This document shows, piece after piece, positions 35,999-43,881 of a DNA stretch of 57,500 nt. The stretch comes from Methylobacterium sp. 17Sr1-1 (lineage in GTDB: Bacteria > Pseudomonadota > Alphaproteobacteria > Rhizobiales > Beijerinckiaceae): the NCBI RefSeq assembly GCF_003173775.1, contig NZ_CP029552.1:4032501-4090000 (forward strand). Reading direction: 5' to 3'. The first letter of the stretch is position 1, and the number at the start of each line of letters is the position of its first letter. Both the position numbers and the translations under genes were made by a program. The notes under the pieces were generated by a model. The model did not search any database. It saw nothing but the letters and a program-made list of their open reading frames with translations, and was not told where the DNA came from.

Positions 35999-36044
35999 GC
36001 AGCAAGACCGGCGGGACCCGTGGGACCCCCGCCGGTCTTGCTGC
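35999..36044 (+). terminator. Perfect 17-bp stem hairpin between the AarF-type gene and the oxidase subunit gene
   Basis: The 17-nt arms 35999-36015 and 36028-36044 (left arm begins GCAGCAAGACCGG) pair without mismatch around a 12-nt loop. It sits 135 bp past one gene and 71 bp before the next. No T-run follows, so it could terminate, attenuate or stabilise RNA. Confidence 0.5.
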
Positions 36045-36114
36045 GGCTGATTGCCGGAGCCTTGAGCATGCGCTAAAGCCCGGCCAACGAGCACAAGACG
36101 GGGTCTACCGCATC

Positions 36115-36408
36115 ATGGCCGACATCACACACGCCACCGACTCCGCCTACAGCCCGGAGATGGACGGCCCCTCCCACGAGGCCACCTATCGCGGCTTCGT
36201 CACCTTCGTCGAGATCGCCACCGGCGTCGTGATCTGCTGGGTCCTGTCGCTCGCCGTCGGCGGCGTGCGCGAGGCCTGGGTCTCGGCCATCGTCGGCGTG
36301 GTGCTGGGCGGTGTCGCCGGGGCCATCGGTGCCCTCTCGCCCTCCATCGGCTGGCGCGCCCCCGCCGTGGTGGCCGTGCTGCTCGCCCTGATGCTGGCGT
36401 TCTACTGA
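36115..36408 (+). CDS. aa3-type cytochrome c oxidase small subunit IV-like protein
   Basis: This 97-residue protein has a hydrophilic N-terminus ending in SHEATYRGFVTFVEIATGVV, the start of the bacterial aa3 oxidase subunit IV domain, and then two or three membrane helices (VICWVLSLAVGGV, AIVGVVLGGVAGAIGAL, VVAVLLALMLAFY). The H-E-A-T-Y-x-x-F motif is characteristic of the small alphaproteobacterial subunit. The canonical protein has one helix after it and is shorter, so this is an extended form. Other oxidase genes are absent here. It precedes the transhydrogenase operon by 201 bp. Confidence 0.8.
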   Translation: MADITHATDSAYSPEMDGPSHEATYRGFVTFVEIATGVVICWVLSLAVGGVREAWVSAIVGVVLGGVAGAIGALSPSIGWRAPAVVAVLLALMLAFY

Positions 36409-36489
36409 GGGCGTGGGCGGCGCGACCGCCCCTTCCCGTCCCGCGCCTGATAAATTGCGCGTGACTTAATCGTTAAAAATTCGTAGCGG

Positions 36490-36519
36490 AAGCCGTTCCC
36501 TCACGTGAGGGAACGGCTT
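36490..36519. promoter_or_regulatory. 30-bp perfect palindrome upstream of pntAA
   Basis: Arms of 14 bp (36490-36503, starting AAGCCGTTCCC, and 36506-36519) are exact complements around CG, 90 bp before the pntAA start and 81 bp after the preceding stop. It could be the terminator of the subunit IV gene (TTTAC follows) or an operator for pnt. A second leader hairpin, ACGGCGC (36570-36576) with GCGCCGT (36581-36587), lies just before the AAGGAAG ribosome site. Confidence 0.5.
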
Positions 36520-36609
36520 TACAGTTGTGGGGCAGGCGTGGCCTTGTACATGCCGCCCTGGAGGGGGGAACGGCGCGTCCGCGCCGTGTATCGACCAAAG
36601 GAAGCCTGA

Positions 36610-37752
36610 ATGCGGATCGCGGTCCTATCCGAGACCGATCCGGCGGAGCCGCGGGTCGCGGCAGTCCCGGAAACGGTAAAGAAGTACAAGGCTCTCGGGG
36701 CCGAGGTGACGGTGCAGTCCGGGGCGGGGCTCAAAGCCGGCGTGCCGGATGCCGAGTACGAGGCCGCCGGGGCCTCGATCGCAGCCGATGCCAAGGCCGC
36801 CGCCGACGGGGCGGATATCGTCCTCAAGGTGCGCCGCCCCGCCGAGGACGAGCTGCCGGCGCTCAAGCGCGGCGCGATCGTGATCGCGATCATGGAACCT
36901 TATGGCCACGAGGCCGAGGTCAAGGCGATGGCCGATGCCGGCGTCTCGGCGATCGCCATGGAGCTGATGCCCCGCATCACCCGCGCCCAGGTGATGGACG
37001 TGCTCTCGAGCCAGGCCAACCTCGCGGGCTACCGCGCGGTGGTCGACGGCGCCGCTGTCTACGGTCGCGCCCTGCCGATGATGATGACCGCGGCCGGCAC
37101 CGTGCCGGCGGCCCGCATCTTCGTGATGGGCGCCGGCGTCGCCGGGCTGCAAGCCATCGCGACCGCCCGCCGCCTCGGCGCGGTGGTGACCGCCACCGAC
37201 GTGCGGCCCGCCGCCAAGGAGCAGGTCGAGTCGCTCGGCGCCAAGTTCGTCGCCGTCGAGGACGACGAGTTCAAGCAGGCCGAGACCGCCGGCGGCTACG
37301 CCAAGGAGATGTCGGCCGAGTACAAGAAGAAGCAGGCCGAGCTGGTGGCGAGCCACATCGCCAAGCAGGACATCGTGGTCACGACCGCGCTGATCCCGGG
37401 GCGGCCGGCGCCGAGGCTCGTCACCGCCGACATGGTGTCGGCGATGCGGCCGGGCTCGGTCCTCGTCGATCTCGCGGTCGAGCGCGGCGGCAACGTCGAG
37501 GGCGTCAAGGCGGACGAGGTCGTCGAGACGCAGAACGGCGTCAAGATCGTCGGCTACGCCAACGTACCGGGGCGGCTGGCCGCCACCTCGTCGAGCCTCT
37601 ACGCTCGCAACCTCTACGCCTTCGTCGAGACGCTCGTCGACAAGGGCTCGAAGGCGCTGGCGGTGAAGTGGGACGACGAGCTCGTCAAGGCGACCTGCCT
37701 GACCCGCGACGGCGCCGTCGTCCACCCGAACTTCCAGCCCAAGGCGGCCTAA
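36610..37752 (+). CDS. pntAA: NAD(P) transhydrogenase subunit alpha, part 1 (NAD-binding domain I)
   Basis: This 380-residue soluble subunit binds NAD(H): [20 protein letters not shown] at the start, [20 protein letters not shown] as the dinucleotide-binding loop (about residues 174-193), and [18 protein letters not shown] after it; [19 protein letters not shown] near 260 is conserved. Together with pntAB and pntB it forms the proton-translocating transhydrogenase that transfers hydride from NADH to NADP+ at the inner membrane, supplying NADPH. The split alpha subunit (domain I separate) is typical of alphaproteobacteria. Ribosome site AAGGAAG, 36598. Confidence 0.96.
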   Translation: MRIAVLSETDPAEPRVAAVPETVKKYKALGAEVTVQSGAGLKAGVPDAEYEAAGASIAADAKAAADGADIVLKVRRPAEDELPALKRGAIVIAIMEPYGHEAEVKAMADAGVSAIAMELMPRITRAQVMDVLSSQANLAGYRAVVDGAAVYGRALPMMMTAAGTVPAARIFVMGAGVAGLQAIATARRLGAVVTATDVRPAAKEQVESLGAKFVAVEDDEFKQAETAGGYAKEMSAEYKKKQAELVASHIAKQDIVVTTALIPGRPAPRLVTADMVSAMRPGSVLVDLAVERGGNVEGVKADEVVETQNGVKIVGYANVPGRLAATSSSLYARNLYAFVETLVDKGSKALAVKWDDELVKATCLTRDGAVVHPNFQPKAA

Positions 37753-37783
37753 GGCCGCTCGCCCCGAAATCGGAGGAGACCTC

Positions 37784-38233
37784 ATGGCTACCCTTCCCCC
37801 CGACCAGGCGGCCGAGCAGGCACGCGCCGCCGCGGCCGCCGCCCGCAACGCCGCCGACATCGCCGCCCGCGCCGCCGACCAGGCGGCGATCATCGCCGAC
37901 AGCGTCGGCCACGGCGTCGCCGCCGCGACCCACGGCGCCATCGATCCGACCGTGTTCCGCCTCGCGATCTTCGTGCTGGCGATCTTCGTCGGCTACTACG
38001 TGGTCTGGTCGGTGACCCCGGCCCTCCACACCCCGCTGATGTCCGTCACCAACGCGATCTCCTCGGTGATCGTCGTCGGCGCCATCCTGGCCGTCGGCGT
38101 CCCGCTGATCGAGAAGGGCACCGGCTGGGCCCGCTTCTTCGGGTTCATCGGCCTGGTCTTCGCCAGCGTGAACATCTTCGGCGGCTTCCTCGTCACCCAG
38201 CGCATGCTCAGCATGTACAAGAAGAAGGCCTGA
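37784..38233 (+). CDS. pntAB: NAD(P) transhydrogenase subunit alpha, part 2 (membrane domain)
   Basis: This 149-residue protein has an Ala-rich N-terminal segment (residues 5-40) and then four helices ([56 protein letters not shown]) ending in [11 protein letters not shown], the hallmark C-terminus of the alpha membrane domain. It forms domain II with PntB helices and contributes to the proton channel. The N-terminal Ala/Arg stretch of about 45 residues is longer than in Rhodospirillum PntAB. Gaps of 31 and 4 bp to pntAA and pntB show one operon. Confidence 0.94.
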   Translation: MATLPPDQAAEQARAAAAAARNAADIAARAADQAAIIADSVGHGVAAATHGAIDPTVFRLAIFVLAIFVGYYVVWSVTPALHTPLMSVTNAISSVIVVGAILAVGVPLIEKGTGWARFFGFIGLVFASVNIFGGFLVTQRMLSMYKKKA

Positions 38234-38237
38234 GGCG

Positions 38238-39641
38238 ATGTCGGAGAACGTCTCCTCGCTCCTCTACCTCGTCTCCGGCGTCCTGTTCATCCTGGCGCTG
38301 CGGGGCCTGTCCCACCCGACCACCTCCCGGCAGGGCAACCTGTACGGCATGATCGGCATGGGCATCGCCATCCTGACGACGCTGATCGGCCACGCGCCGT
38401 CCGGCGTCGGGGCGTGGTTCCTGGTGCTGCTCGGCCTCGGCATCGGCGGCGGCGCCGGCGCGGTGATCGCCAAGCGCGTGCCGATGACCGCGATGCCGCA
38501 GCTCGTGGCCGCCTTCCACTCCCTCGTCGGCCTCGCGGCCGTCGCGGTGGCGGCCGGTGCGCTCTACGCGCCGCAGGCCTTCGGCATCATCGAGAACGGC
38601 GCCATCCACAAGCAGTCGCTGTTCGAGATGGGGCTCGGTGTCGCCATCGGCGCCATCACCTTCACCGGCTCGGTGATCGCGTTCCTCAAGCTCGACGGCC
38701 GCATGTCGGGCAAGCCGATCATGCTGCCGCAGCGCCACGTCATCAACATCGTGCTGGCCGTGGTGCTGGTCGCGCTGCTGATCGGCTTCATCGGCGGCGG
38801 CAGCAAGGTGCTGTTCTGGCTGATCGTGATCCTGTCCTTCGTGCTCGGCGGCCTCCTGATCATCCCGATCGGCGGCGCGGACATGCCGGTCGTGGTCTCG
38901 ATGCTCAACTCGTATTCGGGCTGGGCGGCCGCGGGCATCGGCTTCACGCTGGGCAACCTCGCGCTGATCATCACCGGCGCGCTGGTCGGCTCGTCGGGCG
39001 CGATCCTGTCCTACATCATGTGCCACGCGATGAACCGCTCGTTCATCTCGGTGATCCTCGGCGGCTTCGGCGGCGACGCCGCGGGGGCCGGCGCTGGCGG
39101 CGGCCAGGTCGAGACCCGGCCGGTCAAGCAGGGCTCGGCCGACGACGCGGCCTTCATCATGAAGAACGCCGAGAAGGTCATCATCGTGCCGGGTTACGGC
39201 ATGGCGGTGGCGCAGGCCCAGCACTCGCTCCGCGAGATGGCCGACCAGCTCAAGAAGGCCGGCGTCGACGTCAAGTACGCCATCCACCCGGTGGCGGGCC
39301 GCATGCCTGGCCACATGAACGTGCTGCTCGCCGAGGCCAACGTGCCCTACGACGAGGTGCACGAATTGGAGGACATCAACGGCGAGTTCCCGCAGGCCGA
39401 CGTGGCCTTCGTGATCGGCGCCAACGACGTCACCAACCCGGCCGCCAAGACCGATCCGCAATCGCCGATCTACGGCATGCCGATCCTCGACGTGGAGCGG
39501 GCCAAGACCGTGCTGTTCATCAAGCGCGGCATGGGCTCGGGCTATGCGGGCGTCGAGAACGAGGTGTTCTTCCGCGACAACACCATGATGCTGTTCGGCG
39601 ACGCCAAGAAGGTGGTCGACGAGATCGTCAAGAACTTCTGA
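38238..39641 (+). CDS. pntB: NAD(P) transhydrogenase subunit beta
   Basis: This 467-residue subunit contains about eight or nine membrane helices in domain II (to about residue 280; GGADMPVVVSMLNSYSGWAA is strongly conserved) and the cytoplasmic NADP-binding domain III at the C-terminus, with IIVPGYGMAVAQAQHSLREM, HPVAGRMPGHMNVLLAEANV, IGANDVTNPAAKTDP and KRGMGSGYAGVENEVFF. All key motifs are intact. It closes the pnt operon, followed by a hairpin at 39695. Confidence 0.97.
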   Translation: MSENVSSLLYLVSGVLFILALRGLSHPTTSRQGNLYGMIGMGIAILTTLIGHAPSGVGAWFLVLLGLGIGGGAGAVIAKRVPMTAMPQLVAAFHSLVGLAAVAVAAGALYAPQAFGIIENGAIHKQSLFEMGLGVAIGAITFTGSVIAFLKLDGRMSGKPIMLPQRHVINIVLAVVLVALLIGFIGGGSKVLFWLIVILSFVLGGLLIIPIGGADMPVVVSMLNSYSGWAAAGIGFTLGNLALIITGALVGSSGAILSYIMCHAMNRSFISVILGGFGGDAAGAGAGGGQVETRPVKQGSADDAAFIMKNAEKVIIVPGYGMAVAQAQHSLREMADQLKKAGVDVKYAIHPVAGRMPGHMNVLLAEANVPYDEVHELEDINGEFPQADVAFVIGANDVTNPAAKTDPQSPIYGMPILDVERAKTVLFIKRGMGSGYAGVENEVFFRDNTMMLFGDAKKVVDEIVKNF

Positions 39642-39694
39642 CGGCCGGCCCGGGAAGGGCTGGGCGTTCCGGGGGCCTTCTGCCCCGGATCGGG

Positions 39695-39720
39695 AAGCGG
39701 GGCCTCGTGCTCCGCTTTTC
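39695..39720 (+). terminator. Terminator after pntB
   Basis: AAGCGGGGC (39695-39703) pairs with GCTCCGCTT (39709-39717) around CTCGT, one G-U pair, followed by TTTCGCATTT. It lies 54 bp after the pntB stop. Confidence 0.6.
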
Positions 39721-39863
39721 GCATTTCGGGAGCTCGCGCGCGAGAGAACCCCTCCCCCTCTGCGGGAACCGGTTTGGCGGCTCCGGGCACGCTTCGACGG
39801 GAACATGCGACTGTCGCCCGGCTGCGGCAGCGCGCGGCCGCGAATCCCGCTACACTCCCGCCC

Positions 39864-41657
39864 GTGTCCATACTCCTCGACCTGCCCCGACCCCTCCTCG
39901 ACGTCCACCGCTCGGCCCTCGGGCGGCCCTGGCACGAGCGCTGCGCCTCGGCGCAGGCGCAGGGGCTGGCGGTCGCCATCGCCCAGGGGCACGGCCTGCC
40001 CGAGGTGCTGGCCCGCGTGCTCGCCGGGCGCGGCGTCGACCTCCACGCCGTGCCGGGCTTCCTCGAGCCGCGCCTGCGCGACCTCATGCCCGACCCCGCG
40101 GTCCTGGTCGACATGGAGGCGGCGGCCGACCGGCTCGCCGCCGCGATCGCGCGCCGCGAGAAAGTCGCGATCTTCGGCGATTACGACGTCGACGGCGCGG
40201 CGAGCGCCGCCCTGCTCGCGAGCGCGCTGCGCGACCTCGGCGTGCCCTACCGTCTCCACATCCCCGACCGGATCACCGAGGGCTACGGCCCGAACGTCGC
40301 GGCGGTGCGCATGCTGGCGCAGGAGGGCGCGACGCTGCTCGTCACGGTCGATTGCGGCACCGCCGGGCACGAGCCGCTCGCCGAGGCCGGCCGCCTCGGC
40401 ATGGACGTGGTGGTGCTCGACCATCACGGCGCGCCGGAGGTGCTCCCGCCGGTCCGCGCGCTCGTCAACCCGAACCGCCTCGACGACCTGTCGGGACTCG
40501 GCCATCTCTGCGCCGCGGGCGTGGTCTTCCTCACGCTGGTGGCGCTCAACCGGCGCCTGCGCCGGGACGGGCTCGCCATCCCCGACCTGATGGCCGGGCT
40601 CGACCTCGTGGCGCTCGCCACGGTGGCCGACGTGGTGCCGCTGCGCGGCCTCAACCGCGCTTTCGTGCGCCAGGGTCTGGCGGTGATGCGCGGCCGCGGC
40701 CGGCGTGGGCTCGCCGCCCTCCTCGACGCGGCCGGCCTGTCGGAGACGCCGCAGGCCTGGCATCTCGGCTTCCTGCTCGGGCCCCGCATCAATGCCGGCG
40801 GCCGCATCGGCGATGCGACTTTGGGCGCGCGCCTGCTCCTGTCCGAGGACCCGATCGAGGCCGCCGGCATCGCCGCGCAGCTCGACGCGCTCAACCGCGA
40901 GCGCCAGGCGATCGAGGCCGCCGCCGTTGCCGAGGCCGAAGCCGAGATGGGAATGCGCCTGGAGCGCGATCCCGACCAGCCGGTCCTCGTCGCCGGCAGC
41001 CCGGACTGGCATCCGGGCGTGGTCGGGCTGATCGCGGCGCGGCTGAAGGAGCGCTTCGGCCGCCCGGCCTTCGCCTTCGCGCTGCGCGAGGACGGCACCG
41101 CCACCGGATCGGGCCGCTCGATTCCCGGCGCCGATCTCGGGCGGGCGGTGCGGGCCTGCGTCGAGGCGGGCCTCGCGGCGAAGGGCGGTGGCCACGCCAT
41201 GGCGGCGGGCGTGACGCTCGCCGCCCTCGACCTCGACCGCTTCCGCGAGGCACTCGCCGGCGACCTCGCCGCCTCGGTGGCCGAGGCGCGCCTCGGCGAG
41301 GCTCTGCTCGTCGACGGTCTCGTCTCCGCCGGCGGCGTGCAGCCGGACCTGGCGGACGCCGTGGAGCGGGCGGGCCCCTTCGGCCAGGGCGCGCCGGAGC
41401 CCGTCTTCGCCCTCGCCCGCCACCGCATCGCCGATGCCCGGGTCGTCGGCACCGGCCACGTGAAGGCGCAGCTGCGCGGCCGGGACGGCGTCGCGGTCGG
41501 CGCCATCGCGTTCCGGGCGGCGGAATCGCCGGTCGGGCGCCTGCTCCTCTCCCGCATCGGCCGCGACATCCACGCCGCCGGCACCCTCTCCCGCGACCGC
41601 TGGCGCGGCAGCGACCGGGTCGAGCTGCGCCTGAGCGACGTGGCCGAGGCCGATTGA
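39864..41657 (+). CDS. recJ: Single-stranded-DNA-specific 5'-3' exonuclease RecJ
   Basis: About 597 residues from a GTG at 39864; an in-frame ATG at 39774 would add 30 low-complexity residues. The DHH phosphoesterase core shows EKVAIFGDYDVDGAASAALL, VTVDCGTAGHEPL and VVVLDHHGAPE; the DHHA1 domain shows GSPDWHPGVVGLIAARLKE and GRSIPGADLGRAVRA with KGGGHAMAAGVTL. RecJ degrades single-stranded DNA during recombination and mismatch repair. The C-terminal OB-like region includes PFGQGAPEPVFAL. Complete. Confidence 0.95.
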   Translation: MSILLDLPRPLLDVHRSALGRPWHERCASAQAQGLAVAIAQGHGLPEVLARVLAGRGVDLHAVPGFLEPRLRDLMPDPAVLVDMEAAADRLAAAIARREKVAIFGDYDVDGAASAALLASALRDLGVPYRLHIPDRITEGYGPNVAAVRMLAQEGATLLVTVDCGTAGHEPLAEAGRLGMDVVVLDHHGAPEVLPPVRALVNPNRLDDLSGLGHLCAAGVVFLTLVALNRRLRRDGLAIPDLMAGLDLVALATVADVVPLRGLNRAFVRQGLAVMRGRGRRGLAALLDAAGLSETPQAWHLGFLLGPRINAGGRIGDATLGARLLLSEDPIEAAGIAAQLDALNRERQAIEAAAVAEAEAEMGMRLERDPDQPVLVAGSPDWHPGVVGLIAARLKERFGRPAFAFALREDGTATGSGRSIPGADLGRAVRACVEAGLAAKGGGHAMAAGVTLAALDLDRFREALAGDLAASVAEARLGEALLVDGLVSAGGVQPDLADAVERAGPFGQGAPEPVFALARHRIADARVVGTGHVKAQLRGRDGVAVGAIAFRAAESPVGRLLLSRIGRDIHAAGTLSRDRWRGSDRVELRLSDVAEAD

Positions 41658-41687
41658 GCCGGCCAAGGATCTGGTCCGGTACCCGGC

Positions 41688-41716
41688 TTGACACCCCCCG
41701 GCGGCCCCACCATAAG
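41688..41716 (+). promoter_or_regulatory. Sigma-70-type promoter for tRNA-Tyr copy 1
   Basis: Consensus -35 TTGACA (41688-41693), 17-bp spacer and CATAAG (41711-41716). The second tRNA-Tyr gene has the same boxes with the same spacing although the spacers differ, which supports them as the working promoters. Confidence 0.75.
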
Positions 41717-41760
41717 GGCCCCGTCGCCGACACGGCGGCCCCTGCCGGTGACGGCAGCGT

Positions 41761-41845
41761 GGGGGAATGTCCCGAGCGGCAAAGGGGGCGGACTGTAAAT
41801 CCGCTGGCTATGCCTTCGTAGGTTCGAGTCCTACTTCCCCCACCA
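41761..41845 (+). tRNA. tRNA-Tyr (anticodon GTA), copy 1
   Basis: An 85-nt class II tRNA with acceptor GGGGGAA/TTCCCCC, a long variable arm and the anticodon loop CTGTAAA (GTA). The T loop GTTCGAGTC and the encoded CCA are present. Its sequence is identical to the copy at 42414. Confidence 0.97.
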
Positions 41846-41967
41846 TCCTCCCTCCCCTGCTCCCCGCACGATCGTCCGGACTGTCCAGGTCCCGCTCGAT
41901 CGGCCGAGTGCGGCCCTCGTCGCGCACGCCGATCGGTCGGCGACGGGTGGCTGGATCACGAGATCCC

Positions 41968-42367
41968 TCACGCCGTGGCGGCGTCCACCAGCGTGTTCAG
42001 CGGCGGCCACCAGCGGGCGAACAGCGCCTTCACGGCCTCGCTCTCTCCCAGGAGCGTGACCAGGGCCGATACGTCGTTGAGGCCCCTCGGCCGCGTCGAA
42101 ATTGATGCGCTGCCGGTCTTTGAGCATCTGCTTGATCTGCGGGATTAGATCCTCTTCGCCCATCTCGTCGAAGCGGCCGCGTCCGTAGCGCCCGTCCTTC
42201 TCCAGGAACACCGACCGGTACCGTGGGGCGAGCGGGTCACCCGGACGGCGTCCAAGCGCCTCGTCCGCCAGCGCAATCCGGCCGCCGTCGCGGAGCCCGG
42301 ACGTCGACGGCACCGGGCCGTCGGGGTCCGGTGTCGTCACCTTGACAGGGGCAGGACACCCCCTCAT
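41968..42367 (-). pseudogene. Frameshifted orphan gene between the two tRNA-Tyr genes
   Basis: Read leftward, one frame gives VTTPDPDGPVPSTSGLRDGG, GDPLAPRYRSVFLEKDGRYG and EEDLIPQIKQMLKDRQRINF. It then degenerates, while the next frame continues sensibly as LNDVSALVTLLGESEAVKAL and ends FARWWPPLNTLVDAATA. A single extra G/C in the run at 42083-42086 explains the shift, so this is either a recent pseudogene or a sequencing error. Restored length would be about 132 residues from ATG 42367, or slightly fewer from GTG 42340. The ATG overlaps the promoter of the second tRNA. I do not recognise the family. Confidence 0.6.
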
Positions 42368-42370
42368 AAG
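42342..42370 (+). promoter_or_regulatory. Sigma-70-type promoter for tRNA-Tyr copy 2
   Basis: TTGACA (42342-42347), 17-bp spacer, CATAAG (42365-42370): same boxes and spacing as copy 1, different spacer sequence. Confidence 0.75.
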
Positions 42371-42413
42371 GACGCGCCGCCGACACGGCGGCCCCTGCCG
42401 GCGACGGCAGCGT

Positions 42414-42498
42414 GGGGGAATGTCCCGAGCGGCAAAGGGGGCGGACTGTAAATCCGCTGGCTATGCCTTCGTAGGTTCGAGTCCTACTTCCCCCACCA
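42414..42498 (+). tRNA. tRNA-Tyr (anticodon GTA), copy 2
   Basis: Identical over 85 nt to the gene at 41761, with encoded CCA. It is followed by the convergent ECF sigma factor gene, whose stop is 82 bp away. Confidence 0.97.
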
Positions 42499-42579
42499 TC
42501 CTCCCTCCCCTGCTCTCCCGCACGATCGTCCGGACTGTCCAGGTCCCGCGCGATCGGCCGGCCCGATGGGGCGGGTGGA

Positions 42580-43266
42580 TCAGTGATCCACCACCTCGCC
42601 GAGCGCCGCCAGCAGCGACGAGCGCGCCCGGCTCACCCGGCTCTTCACCGTGCCGACCTGGCAGCCGAGCCGCAGGGCGGCCTCCTCGTAGGTGTAGCCC
42701 TCGGCACCGATCAGCAAAAGCGCCTGGCGCTGGGCCTCGGGCAGGGCCTCCATCCGCTCCCGGACCACCCGCAGGGTGCTGGCATGGTCCTGGTCGGCCG
42801 GCGCGGCCAGTTGACCGGCGAGGATCCCGTCGCCATCCTCGACTTCCCGGCGGCCCTTCCGCAGATCCGTGTAGAACTGGTTGCGCATGATCGTGAACAA
42901 CCAGGCGGTGAAATTCGTCCCGGCCTGGAACCGATGCTGGTTCGCCCAGGCCCGGGCGCAGGTTTCCTGAACCAGGTCGTCGGCCCGCACCACGTCGTGC
43001 GACAACGAGAGACCGAAGGTGCGCAGGGCCGGCAACGCCGTCATCAGGGCGTTACGGAAGTCGAAGCTGATGGCTTCGCCGCGCGCCGCCAGGGCGGCCT
43101 CGAACCGGGCCAGCAGCTCGGCGAGGCGCGACGGCAGCTCGGTCTGGGCGACAGGGCTGAAGTATTGTTGCAGAGGTTTTCTGAGGTAATCTTGGATGAC
43201 ATGGGAGGGGAGCGTGTCGGCGGGCGTCAGTGGCGCGGACGGGAGCGCGGTCGGATCGATCTTCAT
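42580..43266 (-). CDS. ECF RNA polymerase sigma factor, EcfG-like
   Basis: This 228-residue protein has region 2 (LPALRTFGLSLSHDVVRADD, LVQETCARAWANQHRFQAGT, NFTAWLFTIMRNQFYTDLRK) and region 4 (LPEAQRQALLLIGAEGYTYE, EAALRLGCQVGTVKSRVSRA). The NFTAWLFTIMRN and VGTVKSRV segments and the spacing resemble the EcfG (ECF15) group that drives the alphaproteobacterial general stress response. No anti-sigma NepR or PhyR gene is beside it, so it may be one of the extra EcfG paralogues common in Methylobacterium. The first 65 residues are less conserved. ATG 43266 (MKIDPTALPS) is used. Confidence 0.88.
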   Translation of the reverse strand: MKIDPTALPSAPLTPADTLPSHVIQDYLRKPLQQYFSPVAQTELPSRLAELLARFEAALAARGEAISFDFRNALMTALPALRTFGLSLSHDVVRADDLVQETCARAWANQHRFQAGTNFTAWLFTIMRNQFYTDLRKGRREVEDGDGILAGQLAAPADQDHASTLRVVRERMEALPEAQRQALLLIGAEGYTYEEAALRLGCQVGTVKSRVSRARSSLLAALGEVVDH

Positions 43267-43345
43267 TGTCGAGAGAGGGCCCCTGGTCCCGTGAGATGCC
43301 ATCTTTTTAACGGTTCGAATTTCGATGGCAATAGAAGCTTGACCG

Positions 43346-43738
43346 ATGCTCGATGAAGCCGGCGCCCTCGCGGCCCTCGCCGCCCTGGCGCAGGAGACGC
43401 GGCTGCGCACGCTGCGAACCCTGCTGCACGCCTATCCCGAGGGCATTCCCGCCGGTCGTCTCGCCGCCGCTTCGGGCTGCGCGCCCTCGACCCTGACCTT
43501 CCACCTCCGGCAGTTGCAGGAGGCGGGCCTCGTCGAGTCGCGCCGCCAGGGCGCCTCGATGATCTACTCCGCGCGTCCCGCGGGCCTCGCGGACCTGACC
43601 GCGTACCTCACCGAGGCCTGCTGCGGCGGCAAGCCGGAGGCCTGCCTGCCGGTCTCCTGCTGCGGCGACGCGGCTCCTCGGCAGCCCGGGCCGGCGGCGA
43701 CCGACGCCGCCTCCGCGCCCGGCGCCCCGACCGGATAG
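43346..43738 (+). CDS. ArsR family transcriptional regulator with cysteine-rich tail
   Basis: This 130-residue protein has a winged helix (about 8-80): LAALAQETRLRTLRTLLHAY, IPAGRLAAASGCAPSTLTFH with the recognition helix, and LRQLQEAGLVESRRQGASMI. The Cys in the recognition-helix region and the tail cysteines (ACCGGKPEACLPVSCCG) are candidate soft-metal or arsenite ligands, as in ArsR subgroups with C-terminal Cys pairs. It is divergent from the sigma factor gene (79 bp) and immediately upstream of an MFS exporter, suggesting regulated efflux. Confidence 0.88.
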   Translation: MLDEAGALAALAALAQETRLRTLRTLLHAYPEGIPAGRLAAASGCAPSTLTFHLRQLQEAGLVESRRQGASMIYSARPAGLADLTAYLTEACCGGKPEACLPVSCCGDAAPRQPGPAATDAASAPGAPTG

Positions 43739-43881
43739 AGGATTCGACACGCCGTTGGGGCTCGCGCCGACCGGCCGGTTTCCGCCCTCCGCGCAGGGCG
43801 GGGATGAGCCGGCGGGCAGGTGTGGCGGGCACGGCTTTGGGCTACGCGTCACTGGGAGTGGCGACACGGAGCGCGGGACGG

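Larger units (their letters stand above)
41726..42560. repeat. Segmental direct duplication around tRNA-Tyr (copies 41726-41906 and 42379-42560)
   Basis: The two blocks of about 181 bp, offset by 653 bp, include leader, whole tRNA-Tyr gene and about 60 bp of downstream sequence (for example CACGATCGTCCGGACTGTCC after both). They differ by only a few substitutions and one indel. The promoters just upstream keep their boxes but not their spacers. Between the blocks lies the frameshifted gene at 41968-42367. Confidence 0.85.

Noticed and set aside
38208..41666. 1152-residue leftward frame under pntB and recJ
   Set aside because: Antisense shadow of two well-defined genes.
41761..42498. tRNA-Tyr duplication as attL/attR of an integrated element
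   Set aside because: Duplication covers the whole tRNA plus upstream leader, not just a 3' part, and no integrase or element genes lie between the copies.
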